Positions 17,046-25,121 of a DNA stretch of 64,000 nt are shown here, piece by piece. Under the pieces are notes generated by a model. It was not told the DNA's origin. It ran no database searches and saw only the letters and a program-made list of their open reading frames with translations. The position numbers and the translations under genes are program-made. The stretch's first letter is position 1. Each line of letters begins with the position of its first letter. Source of the DNA: Rhodocyclaceae bacterium (lineage in GTDB: Bacteria > Pseudomonadota > Gammaproteobacteria > Burkholderiales > Rhodocyclaceae); the NCBI GenBank assembly GCA_023230455.1, contig JALNXH010000009.1, forward strand, positions 1 through 64,000, written 5' to 3'.

Positions 17046-17527
17046 TTTCGGTCTCCGATTTCGTCGAGCAATGCATGAGCCTCGGCCAAGTCTGCTTCGC
17101 TCAACGTTTCTCCACCCGAATTACCCAAACGGGCAGTACGCTTGCGCAGATAGAACAGCAGCCCGGCGATACTGGCTGCCAGGATGACAAAGGGGCCGAA
17201 CCAGAGCAGCCATGTGGAGGGCTTGACCGGCGGACGATAGAGGACGAAGTCGCCATATCGCGCCACGAGGTAATCCATGATTTCCTTATCGGCCTTCCCC
17301 TCAACGATCAGCCGGCGTATTTCCACGCGCAGGTCGTTCGCTAGTTCGGCACGCGATGCCGCCAGCGTCTCGTTCTGGCACACCAGGCAACGCAACTCCT
17401 CGGAAATCGCCAGCAGCCGCGCTTCGACCTTCGGATCCTGCGCCATGGGCGTGGCTTCACCAGCATCTGCAATCGGAATGCCGAAAGTCAGGGTAAGCAT
17501 GGTCAATATAACGATCAGGGTTTGCAT
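17042..17527 (-). CDS. ccmH: Cytochrome c maturation thiol oxidoreductase CcmH (CcmL type)
   Basis: 161 residues. Signal peptide 1-22, then a three-helix domain with the redox pair C47-x-x-C50 in LRCLVCQNETLAAS, the family hallmark. One C-terminal membrane helix (LLWFGPFVILAASIAGLLFYL) precedes a charged tail. It reduces apocytochrome cysteines before haem attachment, together with CcmG, and is in complex with CcmF and CcmI. It follows ccmG after 5 bases and overlaps ccmI. Confidence 0.94.
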   Translation of the reverse strand: MQTLIVILTMLTLTFGIPIADAGEATPMAQDPKVEARLLAISEELRCLVCQNETLAASRAELANDLRVEIRRLIVEGKADKEIMDYLVARYGDFVLYRPPVKPSTWLLWFGPFVILAASIAGLLFYLRKRTARLGNSGGETLSEADLAEAHALLDEIGDRK

Positions 17528-17532
17528 AGGGA

Positions 17533-18123
17533 TCAGGAGCGCGGCTCCAATTTTTGTATCAGCGGTAGGATGCGGGTTTGCATCGCCTCCGGGGTGAGCG
17601 GGCCGATCTGCTTGAAGCGAATGACACCCTCGCGGTCGATCAGATAGGTTTCCGGAACGCCATAAACACCGTAATCAATACCGACCCGACCATCCAGGTC
17701 GAGTGCCGAAATTTGATACGGATTGCCATGCTCGGCCATCCAGGCGTTCGCTCTCTTGCGCACCAGTTGCATTTCCTCGGCCGGGGACAGTTTGCGCGCA
17801 TCGAGTTGGCCATCGCCGCGCACTTCCTTGTAGTTGAGGCCGATTATCGGAATCTGCGTTTGTCCCGCCAGCTCAACCAGATACGCGTGTTCGGCACGAC
17901 ATGAAACGCACCAGGTAGACCAGACGTTGAGCAGCCAGACTTTGCCGCGCATCTGCTGCGGCGAAAAATCGGCGGCGCCGGTTGCAAGCTGGGGCAGGGA
18001 GAACACCGGAGCCGGTTTGCCGACCAGCGGGGAAGGAACCTCGTGGGGATCGCGCATCAGCCCGATGGCAAGAAACCCCACCAAAACGGCGAAAACCATC
18101 AGGGGAATCAGAAACCGCTTCAT
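17533..18123 (-). CDS. ccmG: Periplasmic thioredoxin-like protein CcmG (DsbE)
   Basis: 196 residues. An N-terminal membrane anchor (about 5-22) and a thioredoxin fold with C72-x-x-C75 in NVWSTWCVSCRAEH. The acidic region and the cis-proline in GVPETYLID are typical of CcmG. It keeps apocytochrome c cysteines reduced on the periplasmic side. Its ATG overlaps the ccmF stop by four bases. Confidence 0.93.
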   Translation of the reverse strand: MKRFLIPLMVFAVLVGFLAIGLMRDPHEVPSPLVGKPAPVFSLPQLATGAADFSPQQMRGKVWLLNVWSTWCVSCRAEHAYLVELAGQTQIPIIGLNYKEVRGDGQLDARKLSPAEEMQLVRKRANAWMAEHGNPYQISALDLDGRVGIDYGVYGVPETYLIDREGVIRFKQIGPLTPEAMQTRILPLIQKLEPRS

Positions 18124-20072
18124 GCTGCTGCCTCACCGAGCTTCGGGCTGCCTTGCGTAGCCTGGGAACGGATGCGATAGCGACGATCCGCCGCCGCCAG
18201 CATGCCACCCAATGCCATCAGCAATGCGCCCGACCATATCCAGTCAACAAAAGGTTTGTAATACACACGCACGCTCCACGCCCCATCGCTGCCTTCGAGT
18301 TCGTCGCCGAGCGATACATAGATGTCGCGCGTAATGCCGGGATCGATCGCCGCCTCGGTCAACGGCATGGCGGAGGAGAAATACTGGCGCTTTTCCGGCG
18401 CCAGCAGTTTGATCACGCGACCGTCGTACATCAATTCGAAGGATCCGCGCAGCGCACTGTAGTTGGCGCCGGGAGCGGCGCTTACGCCGCCGAAGCGCAG
18501 CACGTAGCCCCCCGCCGTCACAGTGTCGCCAGGCACCATGCGCACGTCCTGTTCGTTCTCGTAGGCACTGACCATCACCACGCCGACCACGGTGACCGCC
18601 AGCCCCGCATGCGCAAAATGCATTCCCCAGAAAGCAAGTGGAGGCACGCCGATTTTGAAACGATCGCGCATCTGTATCACGCCGGATGCAATCACCCAGA
18701 TCGCTAACGTCAGGCCGAGTGCAGCCGACCACGACCACGTCTCCGCCATGAACGGCAGCCCGAAACCGAGTGCAATGGAAAGCGCCATTGCCACACCCAA
18801 CCGCTGCATGATGGCCTGAACCGAAGCCTGTTTCCAGCGCGCCACCGGCCCCACCGCCATAAGGAATACCAGCGGAGCGATCAGTGGAGAGAAAACCGCG
18901 TTGAAATACGGTGGGCCGACAGACAGCTTGCCGAGGCCAAGCGCATCGATCACCAGCGGATAGAGTGTGCCGAGCAATACCGCTGCGGCAGCAGCCAACA
19001 GCAGAACATTGTTGACCAGCAACAGAGTTTCCCTCGACAGTGCCGCAAACTTCCCACCCAAACCTACGCGCGGCGCACGCCAAGCGAACAGCGCGAGCGA
19101 ACTGCCGACGACGACGGCCAGGAACACCAGAATGAAAACGCCGCGCTTCGGATCGGAAGCAAAGGCATGGACCGATGTCAGCACCCCCGAACGCACCAGA
19201 AAGGTACCAAGCAGGGACAGCGAAAACGCGCCGATGGCGAGCAACACCGTCCAGTTCTTGAACGCACCGCGCTTCTCGGTCACCGCCAGTGAATGAATCA
19301 ACGCGGTGCCCACCAGCCAGGGCATGAACGACGCGTTCTCGACCGGATCCCAGAACCACCAGCCGCCCCAACCCAGCTCGTAGTAGGCCCAGATCGAACC
19401 GAGGGCGATGCCGCAGGTCAGAAAAATCCACGCCGCCAGCGTCCACGGCCGCGACCAGCGTGCCCAGGCGGCATCGAGTCGCCCCGAGAGCAGCGCCGCG
19501 ATGGCAAAAGCAAAGGCCACGGAAAACCCAACGTAACCCATGTAGAGCATCGGCGGATGAAACACTAGGCCCGGATCCTGCAAAAGCGGATTCAGATCAC
19601 GTCCCTCGGCCGCGCCGGGCAGCAGACGCTCGAAGGGACTTGACGTCGTCAGCACGAACAGCAGGAACCCCGCCGCCACCAGCCCAAGCACCGATTCGAC
19701 GCGCGCCACCATGTCATCCGGCAGGCTACGCGAGAAGGCGGCAACCGCGCCCGACCACAGCGAAAGCATCAACAGCCAGAGCAGCAGCGAACCCTCATGT
19801 CCACCCCAGACTGCCGCGATCCGATACGCCAGCGGCAACTGTGTGTTGGAGTGCTCGGCGACATACAGCACGGTGAAATCGTTGACGATGAAAGCCTGCG
19901 TGAGACAGCCGAATGCAATGATCACCAGCAGCAACAAGGCTGTCGAGGCCGGCCGTGCCAACCCGATCCAGGCAGGGATGCCCCGCTGGCTGCCGACAAG
20001 AGGAACGATGCCTTGGACCAAGGCGACGAGCAGAGCAAGAATCAGGGCGAAATGCCCGATCTCTGGAATCAT
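18120..20072 (-). CDS. ccmF: Haem lyase subunit CcmF
   Basis: 650 residues, the normal size, with about 15 membrane helices. The tryptophan-rich WWD haem-handling segment is WGGWWFWDPVENASFMPWL. External histidines flank it (VWGGHEGSLLLW, and HALAVTEKRG-like loops). It takes haem from holo-CcmE and ligates it to apocytochrome c with CcmH and CcmI. It overlaps ccmG by four bases and is separated from ccmE by 50 bases. Confidence 0.96.
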   Translation of the reverse strand: MIPEIGHFALILALLVALVQGIVPLVGSQRGIPAWIGLARPASTALLLLVIIAFGCLTQAFIVNDFTVLYVAEHSNTQLPLAYRIAAVWGGHEGSLLLWLLMLSLWSGAVAAFSRSLPDDMVARVESVLGLVAAGFLLFVLTTSSPFERLLPGAAEGRDLNPLLQDPGLVFHPPMLYMGYVGFSVAFAFAIAALLSGRLDAAWARWSRPWTLAAWIFLTCGIALGSIWAYYELGWGGWWFWDPVENASFMPWLVGTALIHSLAVTEKRGAFKNWTVLLAIGAFSLSLLGTFLVRSGVLTSVHAFASDPKRGVFILVFLAVVVGSSLALFAWRAPRVGLGGKFAALSRETLLLVNNVLLLAAAAAVLLGTLYPLVIDALGLGKLSVGPPYFNAVFSPLIAPLVFLMAVGPVARWKQASVQAIMQRLGVAMALSIALGFGLPFMAETWSWSAALGLTLAIWVIASGVIQMRDRFKIGVPPLAFWGMHFAHAGLAVTVVGVVMVSAYENEQDVRMVPGDTVTAGGYVLRFGGVSAAPGANYSALRGSFELMYDGRVIKLLAPEKRQYFSSAMPLTEAAIDPGITRDIYVSLGDELEGSDGAWSVRVYYKPFVDWIWSGALLMALGGMLAAADRRYRIRSQATQGSPKLGEAAA

Positions 20073-20122
20073 GGGGTACCCCGTTCAGCAATGGGTTGAT
20101 TTTTTTATCGATCGACAACGCA

Positions 20123-20563
20123 TCATTGCTTGAGCGTTTTCGATGCTTGGTGCGCTTGATCGACAGCCGCCTGAGCCTCCGGCGGCATGTAGTTCTCGTC
20201 ATGCTTGGCCAGTACCTCGCTGGCGACGAACGTACCGTCGCCCCCGAGCTTGCCCTGAGCAACGACACCTTTGCCTTCCTTGAACAGGTCGGGCAGGATT
20301 CCCGTATAGCTGACTGCGACTTCGCGTGCCGTATCGGTGACTACAAAGCGTGCCGTGATGTCGTTACGCACGATGCTCCCCGGTTTCACCAAGCCACCGA
20401 TGCGGAAAGCCCGATCTTTCGGCGCCTCGCCGGTGGACACCTGGGTCGGCGTAAAAAAGAACACCAGATTGCTGCGGAAGGCGTTCAACACCAGCGCAGC
20501 GGCGATGCCAAGCACGGCCAGCGCACCGACGATGATGGCAAGTCTCTTGTGACGGGGTTTCAT
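20123..20563 (-). CDS. ccmE: Periplasmic haem chaperone CcmE
   Basis: 146 residues. One N-terminal membrane anchor (about 8-28), then an OB-fold beta barrel. The covalent haem-binding histidine is H121 in VLAKHDENYMPPEA, followed by the conserved tyrosine. It carries haem from CcmC to CcmF. Its ATG overlaps the ccmD stop by four bases. Confidence 0.95.
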   Translation of the reverse strand: MKPRHKRLAIIVGALAVLGIAAALVLNAFRSNLVFFFTPTQVSTGEAPKDRAFRIGGLVKPGSIVRNDITARFVVTDTAREVAVSYTGILPDLFKEGKGVVAQGKLGGDGTFVASEVLAKHDENYMPPEAQAAVDQAHQASKTLKQ

Positions 20564-20739
20564 TGATCTTCCTTGTTGGCGGCAATTTCGCGCCGCAGAC
20601 TATTGACGGCATCGCACCGGCGCTTACGCGCCAGTAGGGGCTCGACGATCATGCACAGGGCGGTCACCCCGAAACTGCCCCAGACGTAAAGGGCATAACC
20701 ACCCATGGCGAAGAATTCTGCCGGACTGTTCCAGTTCAT
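20560..20739 (-). CDS. ccmD: Small membrane protein CcmD
   Basis: 59 residues, read directly from the bases between ccmC and ccmE. It starts MNWNSPAEFFAMGGYALYVW, has one membrane helix and a basic cytoplasmic tail (LLARKRRCDAVNSLRRE). GGYALYVWGS is the recurring motif of CcmD proteins. It helps release holo-CcmE from the CcmABC complex. Four-base ATGA overlaps link it to both ccmC and ccmE, so translation of all three is coupled. Confidence 0.92.
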   Translation of the reverse strand: MNWNSPAEFFAMGGYALYVWGSFGVTALCMIVEPLLARKRRCDAVNSLRREIAANKEDQ

Positions 20740-21515
20740 GCCTTGATCTCCGGCAAATCGGCCACCCAGGTCGTGTGTCGTTCACGTTCGAGAATAATTA
20801 CCCTTACACGATATAGGGCAATTGCAATGGCGTACATCCAGAATGCCAGGGCCATCAGCAGCATGCCCCAGAGCATGGTCTGCGCCATCGACGGAGCGCG
20901 CGTCAACGAAACCGACGCCCCCTGATGCAGCGTGTTCCACCACTTGACCGAAAAATAGATAACCGGAATGTTCACCACACCGACCAACGCGAGAATGGCT
21001 CCAGCGCGATCGGCGCGACGCGGATCGTCGATCGCGGCTGTCAAGGCGATAAAACCGAGATAGAGGAAGAACAGAATCAATTCCGAAGTCAGTCGTGCAT
21101 CCCACACCCACCAAGCACCCCACATCGGCTTGCCCCAAAGCGCGCCGGTCCATAGCGAAAGAAACGCAAACAACGCCCCGGTTGGGGCCAGCGCCGAAGT
21201 CATCATGCCCGAGAGCCGCGTATTAAAAACAATGCCGATCGCCGCCCAAAAAGCGATCACGCAGTAGATGAACATCGACATCCACGAGGCGGCCACATGC
21301 ACAAAAATGATCCGATAGCCCTCCCCCTGTTGCGCATCGGTAGGCGCAACGAAGAACCCCAGCCAGAGCCCGGCCAGACAGAAGATTGCGGCAAGGGCCG
21401 CAAACCATGGCCATAACCTCCCTGCCAGCGGATAAAAGCTTTGTGGCGAGGCGAATTTGAACCAGTTGATCAGTCGATTGTTCACGTTGAGAACATCCTG
21501 TTGCGAAAAGTCCAA
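20736..21515 (-). CDS. ccmC: Haem handling membrane protein CcmC
   Basis: 259 residues with six membrane helices. The WWD motif is MWGAWWVWDARLTSELIL, with flanking periplasmic histidines (HVAASWMS and WNTLHQGASV). It loads haem onto CcmE. It starts 50 bases after ccmB ends, the only real gap in the front half of the operon, and overlaps ccmD. Confidence 0.95.
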   Translation of the reverse strand: MDFSQQDVLNVNNRLINWFKFASPQSFYPLAGRLWPWFAALAAIFCLAGLWLGFFVAPTDAQQGEGYRIIFVHVAASWMSMFIYCVIAFWAAIGIVFNTRLSGMMTSALAPTGALFAFLSLWTGALWGKPMWGAWWVWDARLTSELILFFLYLGFIALTAAIDDPRRADRAGAILALVGVVNIPVIYFSVKWWNTLHQGASVSLTRAPSMAQTMLWGMLLMALAFWMYAIAIALYRVRVIILERERHTTWVADLPEIKA

Positions 21516-21565
21516 CTAGGCCCCGTCAGAGTGAATTGCGGCGAAAAAGTTCGTCGTACCATTCA

Positions 21566-22231
21566 TCATTCGAGCGCAATACGCAAAGCCGCGGTGGCCG
21601 CCCATGGCGCAAAAAAACCCGCCAACACCGTCAACGCCGCCAGTAACGATAGATGCCCGCCGGCACCAAGACCACTGATATCAGCCTCCACCGCACCGGC
21701 ACCAAAGATCAACGCCGGCACATACAGCGGCAATACCAGCAGTGACAGCAGGACTCCACCACCGCGTATGCCCAGCGTCAACGCGGCACCGATGGCACCG
21801 ATCAGCGACAACAGCGGCGTCCCCAGCAGCAATGAAATCATCAGCACCGCCAGCGATCGGGGACTCAAATCGAACTGGAGGCCCAGCACCGGCGCCAGCA
21901 GGACCAGCGGCAACCCCGAGACCAGCCAGTGTGCCAGCACCTTGCTGCTCACCAGCAGGGCCAGCGGCGTCGGCGAAAGCGCCATCTGTTCAAGCGTGCC
22001 ATCCTGGTGATCGGCAGCAAACAACCGGTTCAGCGACAGCATTGCGGCCAGCAGCGCGCCCACCCACAACACACCGGGAGCAATTTTCCGCAGCATGTCA
22101 GGCTCCGGACCAATGCCCAGAGGAAACAGGCTGCTGACGATGGCAAAGAAGAACAGCGCCGTCAGCACCTCGCTCTTGCGCCGCATGGCAAGCAACAGGT
22201 CGCGCCGGATAACCGCCCAGAGCGCGCTCAC
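21566..22231 (-). CDS. ccmB: Haem exporter permease subunit CcmB
   Basis: 221 residues with six membrane helices. Typical features are the start LWAVIRRDLLLAMRRKSE, the segment LNRLFAADHQDGTLEQM, and the C-terminal LSLLAALTVLAGFFAPWAATAALR. It forms the membrane part of the CcmAB ABC transporter, which drives release of holo-CcmE. Its start overlaps the ccmA stop by four bases. Confidence 0.94.
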   Translation of the reverse strand: MSALWAVIRRDLLLAMRRKSEVLTALFFFAIVSSLFPLGIGPEPDMLRKIAPGVLWVGALLAAMLSLNRLFAADHQDGTLEQMALSPTPLALLVSSKVLAHWLVSGLPLVLLAPVLGLQFDLSPRSLAVLMISLLLGTPLLSLIGAIGAALTLGIRGGGVLLSLLVLPLYVPALIFGAGAVEADISGLGAGGHLSLLAALTVLAGFFAPWAATAALRIALE

Positions 22232-22842
22232 GGGCCCAACCTCAGTTTACGGCCTGCGGCCCCCAGATTCACCGCCTGGTGACTGGTAAACAGGGCCATG
22301 CCGCCGCCGCGCAAATGCTCGGCGATGATCGAGCAAAGCTCGTCCACCGCACGCACATCAAGTGCCACGAAGGGCTCGTCGAGCACCCAAAGTTTTGCCC
22401 GACTGGTAAGCAAACGGGCCAGCGCCACACGCCGCTTTTGTCCCTGGGAGAGGAACCGCGCCGGCAAATCCTCTCTACCTTTCAATCCCAGCCGGCGCAA
22501 TGCCGCAAAGGCCGCCGTCTCGTCGAGCTTGCGGCCACCCAGCGCCGCAGCGATGCGCAGATTTTCCAGCGCCGTCAGTTCTTCCTTTATCGCTCCGGCA
22601 TGCCCCAGGTAGAGCAGATCGGCCCGGTATTCGTCATCGGATTCCGCCACCGGCCGGCCAGCCCAACAAATCTCACCGGATTCCTTGTGCAGCAGGCCGC
22701 AGACGATGCGCAGTAGGCTGGTCTTGCCGGCACCGTTTTCGCCTTCGAGGTGCAGCCATTGCCCCTGCTCAAGGGAGAAGGAAACGTCTTCGAACAAGCG
22801 GCGCTCACCACGGACACAGGCGAGGTTGGCAACAGTCAGCAT
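22228..22842 (-). CDS. ccmA: Haem exporter ATP-binding subunit CcmA
   Basis: 204 residues from the ATG at 22842, where MLTVANLACVRGERRLF is the family start; the upstream open stretch is untypical. Walker A is GENGAGKTSLLRI, the ABC signature is LSQGQKRRVALARLL, and Walker B is LWVLDEPFVALD. First gene of ccmABCDEFGHI. It lies 205 bases downstream of the multihaem cytochrome cluster, on the same strand. Confidence 0.95.
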   Translation of the reverse strand: MLTVANLACVRGERRLFEDVSFSLEQGQWLHLEGENGAGKTSLLRIVCGLLHKESGEICWAGRPVAESDDEYRADLLYLGHAGAIKEELTALENLRIAAALGGRKLDETAAFAALRRLGLKGREDLPARFLSQGQKRRVALARLLTSRAKLWVLDEPFVALDVRAVDELCSIIAEHLRGGGMALFTSHQAVNLGAAGRKLRLGP

Positions 22843-22960
22843 GATTTTGAGACTCGGGGACGGCGCATTGTGCCTAAAGTGGTCGTCGCGGTGATCCGGC
22901 AAAGCGCATTTGCGCACTGCCTTACCGGGGTGTCCGGCCAGGAAAGGCGCAAATGATACT

Positions 22961-22992
22961 GGGAAAACCGCGCTTTCGGGCGCGGCTTTCCC
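22961..22992 (-). terminator. Terminator between the multihaem cytochrome cluster and ccmA
   Basis: GGGAAA-CCGCGC arms matched by GCGCGG-TTTCCC around a short loop. On the minus strand the right arm ends in GGTTTTCCC. It follows the CbcL-like gene by 56 bases. Readthrough into ccm is possible because the T-run is short. Confidence 0.6.
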
Positions 22993-23047
22993 TTGCACTC
23001 CGCACCGGCCCGCGAAACGCAGGGCCGGCGGACGGCTCCTACTCCGC

Positions 23048-25036
23048 TCAGCCAGCGACGCCGGTGAAGAAGCCTATGGCCACCAGAAACAGAAGGACAA
23101 AACCGATTCCGAGCAGAGCGATGCCGAGAACGACGGAGCCAAGGTGCATCTTCCGTGACGGAGCCTCGACCAGATACTTGGCAATCTCGCCCGACTCGAC
23201 CATGCGCTGATAGTGTGCCGGGTGATCGTGGCGGAACTCCTCAAGCGACTGGGTGCCGGTAAACATCACCACATCGGGCGGCGGTAGCTTGTCCGGACGG
23301 AAGTGGTTATTGAAGAAATGCACGGTAAACAGGAAGACCGCGGCCAGGAATGCCTCTTCGCCGTGAACCAACGTACCGACGTTGAATACCCAACCCGGTA
23401 AATACTGCGCCGTCACATGCGGGAAGGCCAGCATCAAGCCGCTCCAGCCGATGATGTTCACGCCCCAGAACACGGCCCAGTAGTCGAATTTCTCGTAATA
23501 GGCCCAGCGCTCGAACTGCGGACGCCGGCCTTTACCGAAGAACCACTTGAACATGCCCCAACAGTCGGCGAAGTCTTTCCAGTTCGGTATCAGCGAATCC
23601 GGTCCGAACCAGCGGAACGTTCTATCGCGCAGCAATTTCTGCATCACATAGATGAAATGGATCAGGAAGATACCGACGAACATGGCGGCCGCAACGCGGT
23701 GAATGAGTCCGAGCATCTGAGCACCGCCCAACAATTGGGCCACAAACGGCGCCCAAAAGCTCTTGGCAAACATCGCCGTGGTACCGGTCAGTACCAAGGT
23801 CATCGTCACCAGGGCAAATGCCAAGTGCGCCACGCGCCAACCCCAGGCAAAACGGCGGAAGTGCTTGGTGGTATCCAGCTTGAGCCCTTCAAGCTTGACG
23901 TGCTGAACCCGCTTGCCCTGCTTCCGATCCATCCATTCGCGGTAGTACCAGAGGCCCGAATGCGCCCAGAAGAAGGCGAAGACGAAGATCAGCAGCCCGA
24001 CCATGAATTTCGACGCAATGAACATCTCCGGGTATTTCTCGAAATCGCCCCCATGAGCATGCGGGCTGAAAGAGACAAACCCAGCAGTGGCCATAGGCAG
24101 CTTTTTGCCGTCGTGGCATTGCTTACACGTCTTCAAACGATTTTCGGGATGAACCGAGGATGCCTCGTCTGATGGCGGATAAATCTCATGGCTACCATGG
24201 CAGTTGAAACATTTCGCGGTGCGCGCATCGCCCAATTGAGTGACCTGTCCGTGATAGGTATCGCGGTAGGTCTTGAGGTTCTGCTGATGGCAGCTACCGC
24301 ATTCCTCCGGGTTCAACAGTTTGAAAGCGGCAAGCGAGGTATTGGTAATTTCGTGGGTGGTATGGCAGTCGATACAGACGGCTCCTTTGCCGTCGCTCTC
24401 CTTGTCGATCTGCTTGCCATGCACAGACGAACTGTAAGCTTCCAATTGCTCATCGTGGCATTCCCCGCACAAAGCCGGCACGCCGCGTCGCCAAGCAGTG
24501 TATTCGGCGCTCTTGCGATCGGTGGGCACATTGAAGAAATGCGTATCGTGGCACTCGGTGCATTCGGCATTCACACGATCGGGATGATCGGCATTCTTAC
24601 GCGCATGGAACGAACGCCGGTAGGCCTCGATGTTCTCGTTCACGACGCCGAGTCGCGGGCTCGTCTTATCCTTGCCCACGGCCTTGGCGTCCTTCCAAAG
24701 GCCCTCGTGGCAACTCGCACAATCCGGTTTCGCCACACCCGCTGCAAGCTTGTGCCCGGCCACCGCGTCTTTGATTTCCTGATGGCAGCCAATGCATTCC
24801 ATCTTGCCATGCACGCTCTGGCCATATTTATCGGTCTTGACCGCAAGCAGTTTCCGTGGTTTACCGCCCGCACCCGGCACAACGAGCTTTTTCGCATCGT
24901 GACAGGTGAGGCAAGTAGCGTTGTCCAGCTTTGGGGAAGCAACATCTTTCGCTGCTGCGGGCAGCGTCGAGGCGCAGAAGATAAAAGCCGCACTCGCCAC
25001 CAGATACCCGATAAAGCTGCTTATTTTTTTATTCAT
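23048..25036 (-). CDS. Nine-haem cytochrome c fused to a membrane cytochrome b (CbcL-like)
   Basis: 662 residues. Signal peptide 1-29. Nine CxxCH haem sites begin at residues 42, 81, 106, 159, 190, 221, 246, 276 and 304, with extra histidines (HGK, HAR, HGQ) as second ligands. From about 341 to 580 there is a membrane part resembling formate-dehydrogenase-gamma or b561-type cytochrome b, with helices near 345-362, 400-420, 440-468 and 520-545 and histidines at 404, 446, 460, 558 and 573 for b haems. A further helix lies near 635-658. This is the design of Geobacter CbcL, an inner-membrane quinol-linked cytochrome. It probably exchanges electrons between quinone and periplasmic cytochromes; direction unknown. 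Confidence 0.85.
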   Translation of the reverse strand: MNKKISSFIGYLVASAAFIFCASTLPAAAKDVASPKLDNATCLTCHDAKKLVVPGAGGKPRKLLAVKTDKYGQSVHGKMECIGCHQEIKDAVAGHKLAAGVAKPDCASCHEGLWKDAKAVGKDKTSPRLGVVNENIEAYRRSFHARKNADHPDRVNAECTECHDTHFFNVPTDRKSAEYTAWRRGVPALCGECHDEQLEAYSSSVHGKQIDKESDGKGAVCIDCHTTHEITNTSLAAFKLLNPEECGSCHQQNLKTYRDTYHGQVTQLGDARTAKCFNCHGSHEIYPPSDEASSVHPENRLKTCKQCHDGKKLPMATAGFVSFSPHAHGGDFEKYPEMFIASKFMVGLLIFVFAFFWAHSGLWYYREWMDRKQGKRVQHVKLEGLKLDTTKHFRRFAWGWRVAHLAFALVTMTLVLTGTTAMFAKSFWAPFVAQLLGGAQMLGLIHRVAAAMFVGIFLIHFIYVMQKLLRDRTFRWFGPDSLIPNWKDFADCWGMFKWFFGKGRRPQFERWAYYEKFDYWAVFWGVNIIGWSGLMLAFPHVTAQYLPGWVFNVGTLVHGEEAFLAAVFLFTVHFFNNHFRPDKLPPPDVVMFTGTQSLEEFRHDHPAHYQRMVESGEIAKYLVEAPSRKMHLGSVVLGIALLGIGFVLLFLVAIGFFTGVAG

Positions 25037-25066
25037 TTTGCTACGGCTCCAGAAAACGCAGCAAGC

Positions 25067-25094
25067 AATAAGGGCGGCCCAAGCCGCCCTTATT
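25067..25094 (-). terminator. Intercistronic GGGCGGC hairpin, mtrB to CbcL-like gene
   Basis: Perfect 12-pair stem AATAAGGGCGGC / GCCGCCCTTATT with a 4-base loop, 28 bases after the mtrB-like stop. The T-run is weak, so partial termination or mRNA end protection is as likely as full termination. Confidence 0.55.
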
Positions 25095-25121
25095 CGCTAG
25101 AGGTACATTCGAGACAACCTA

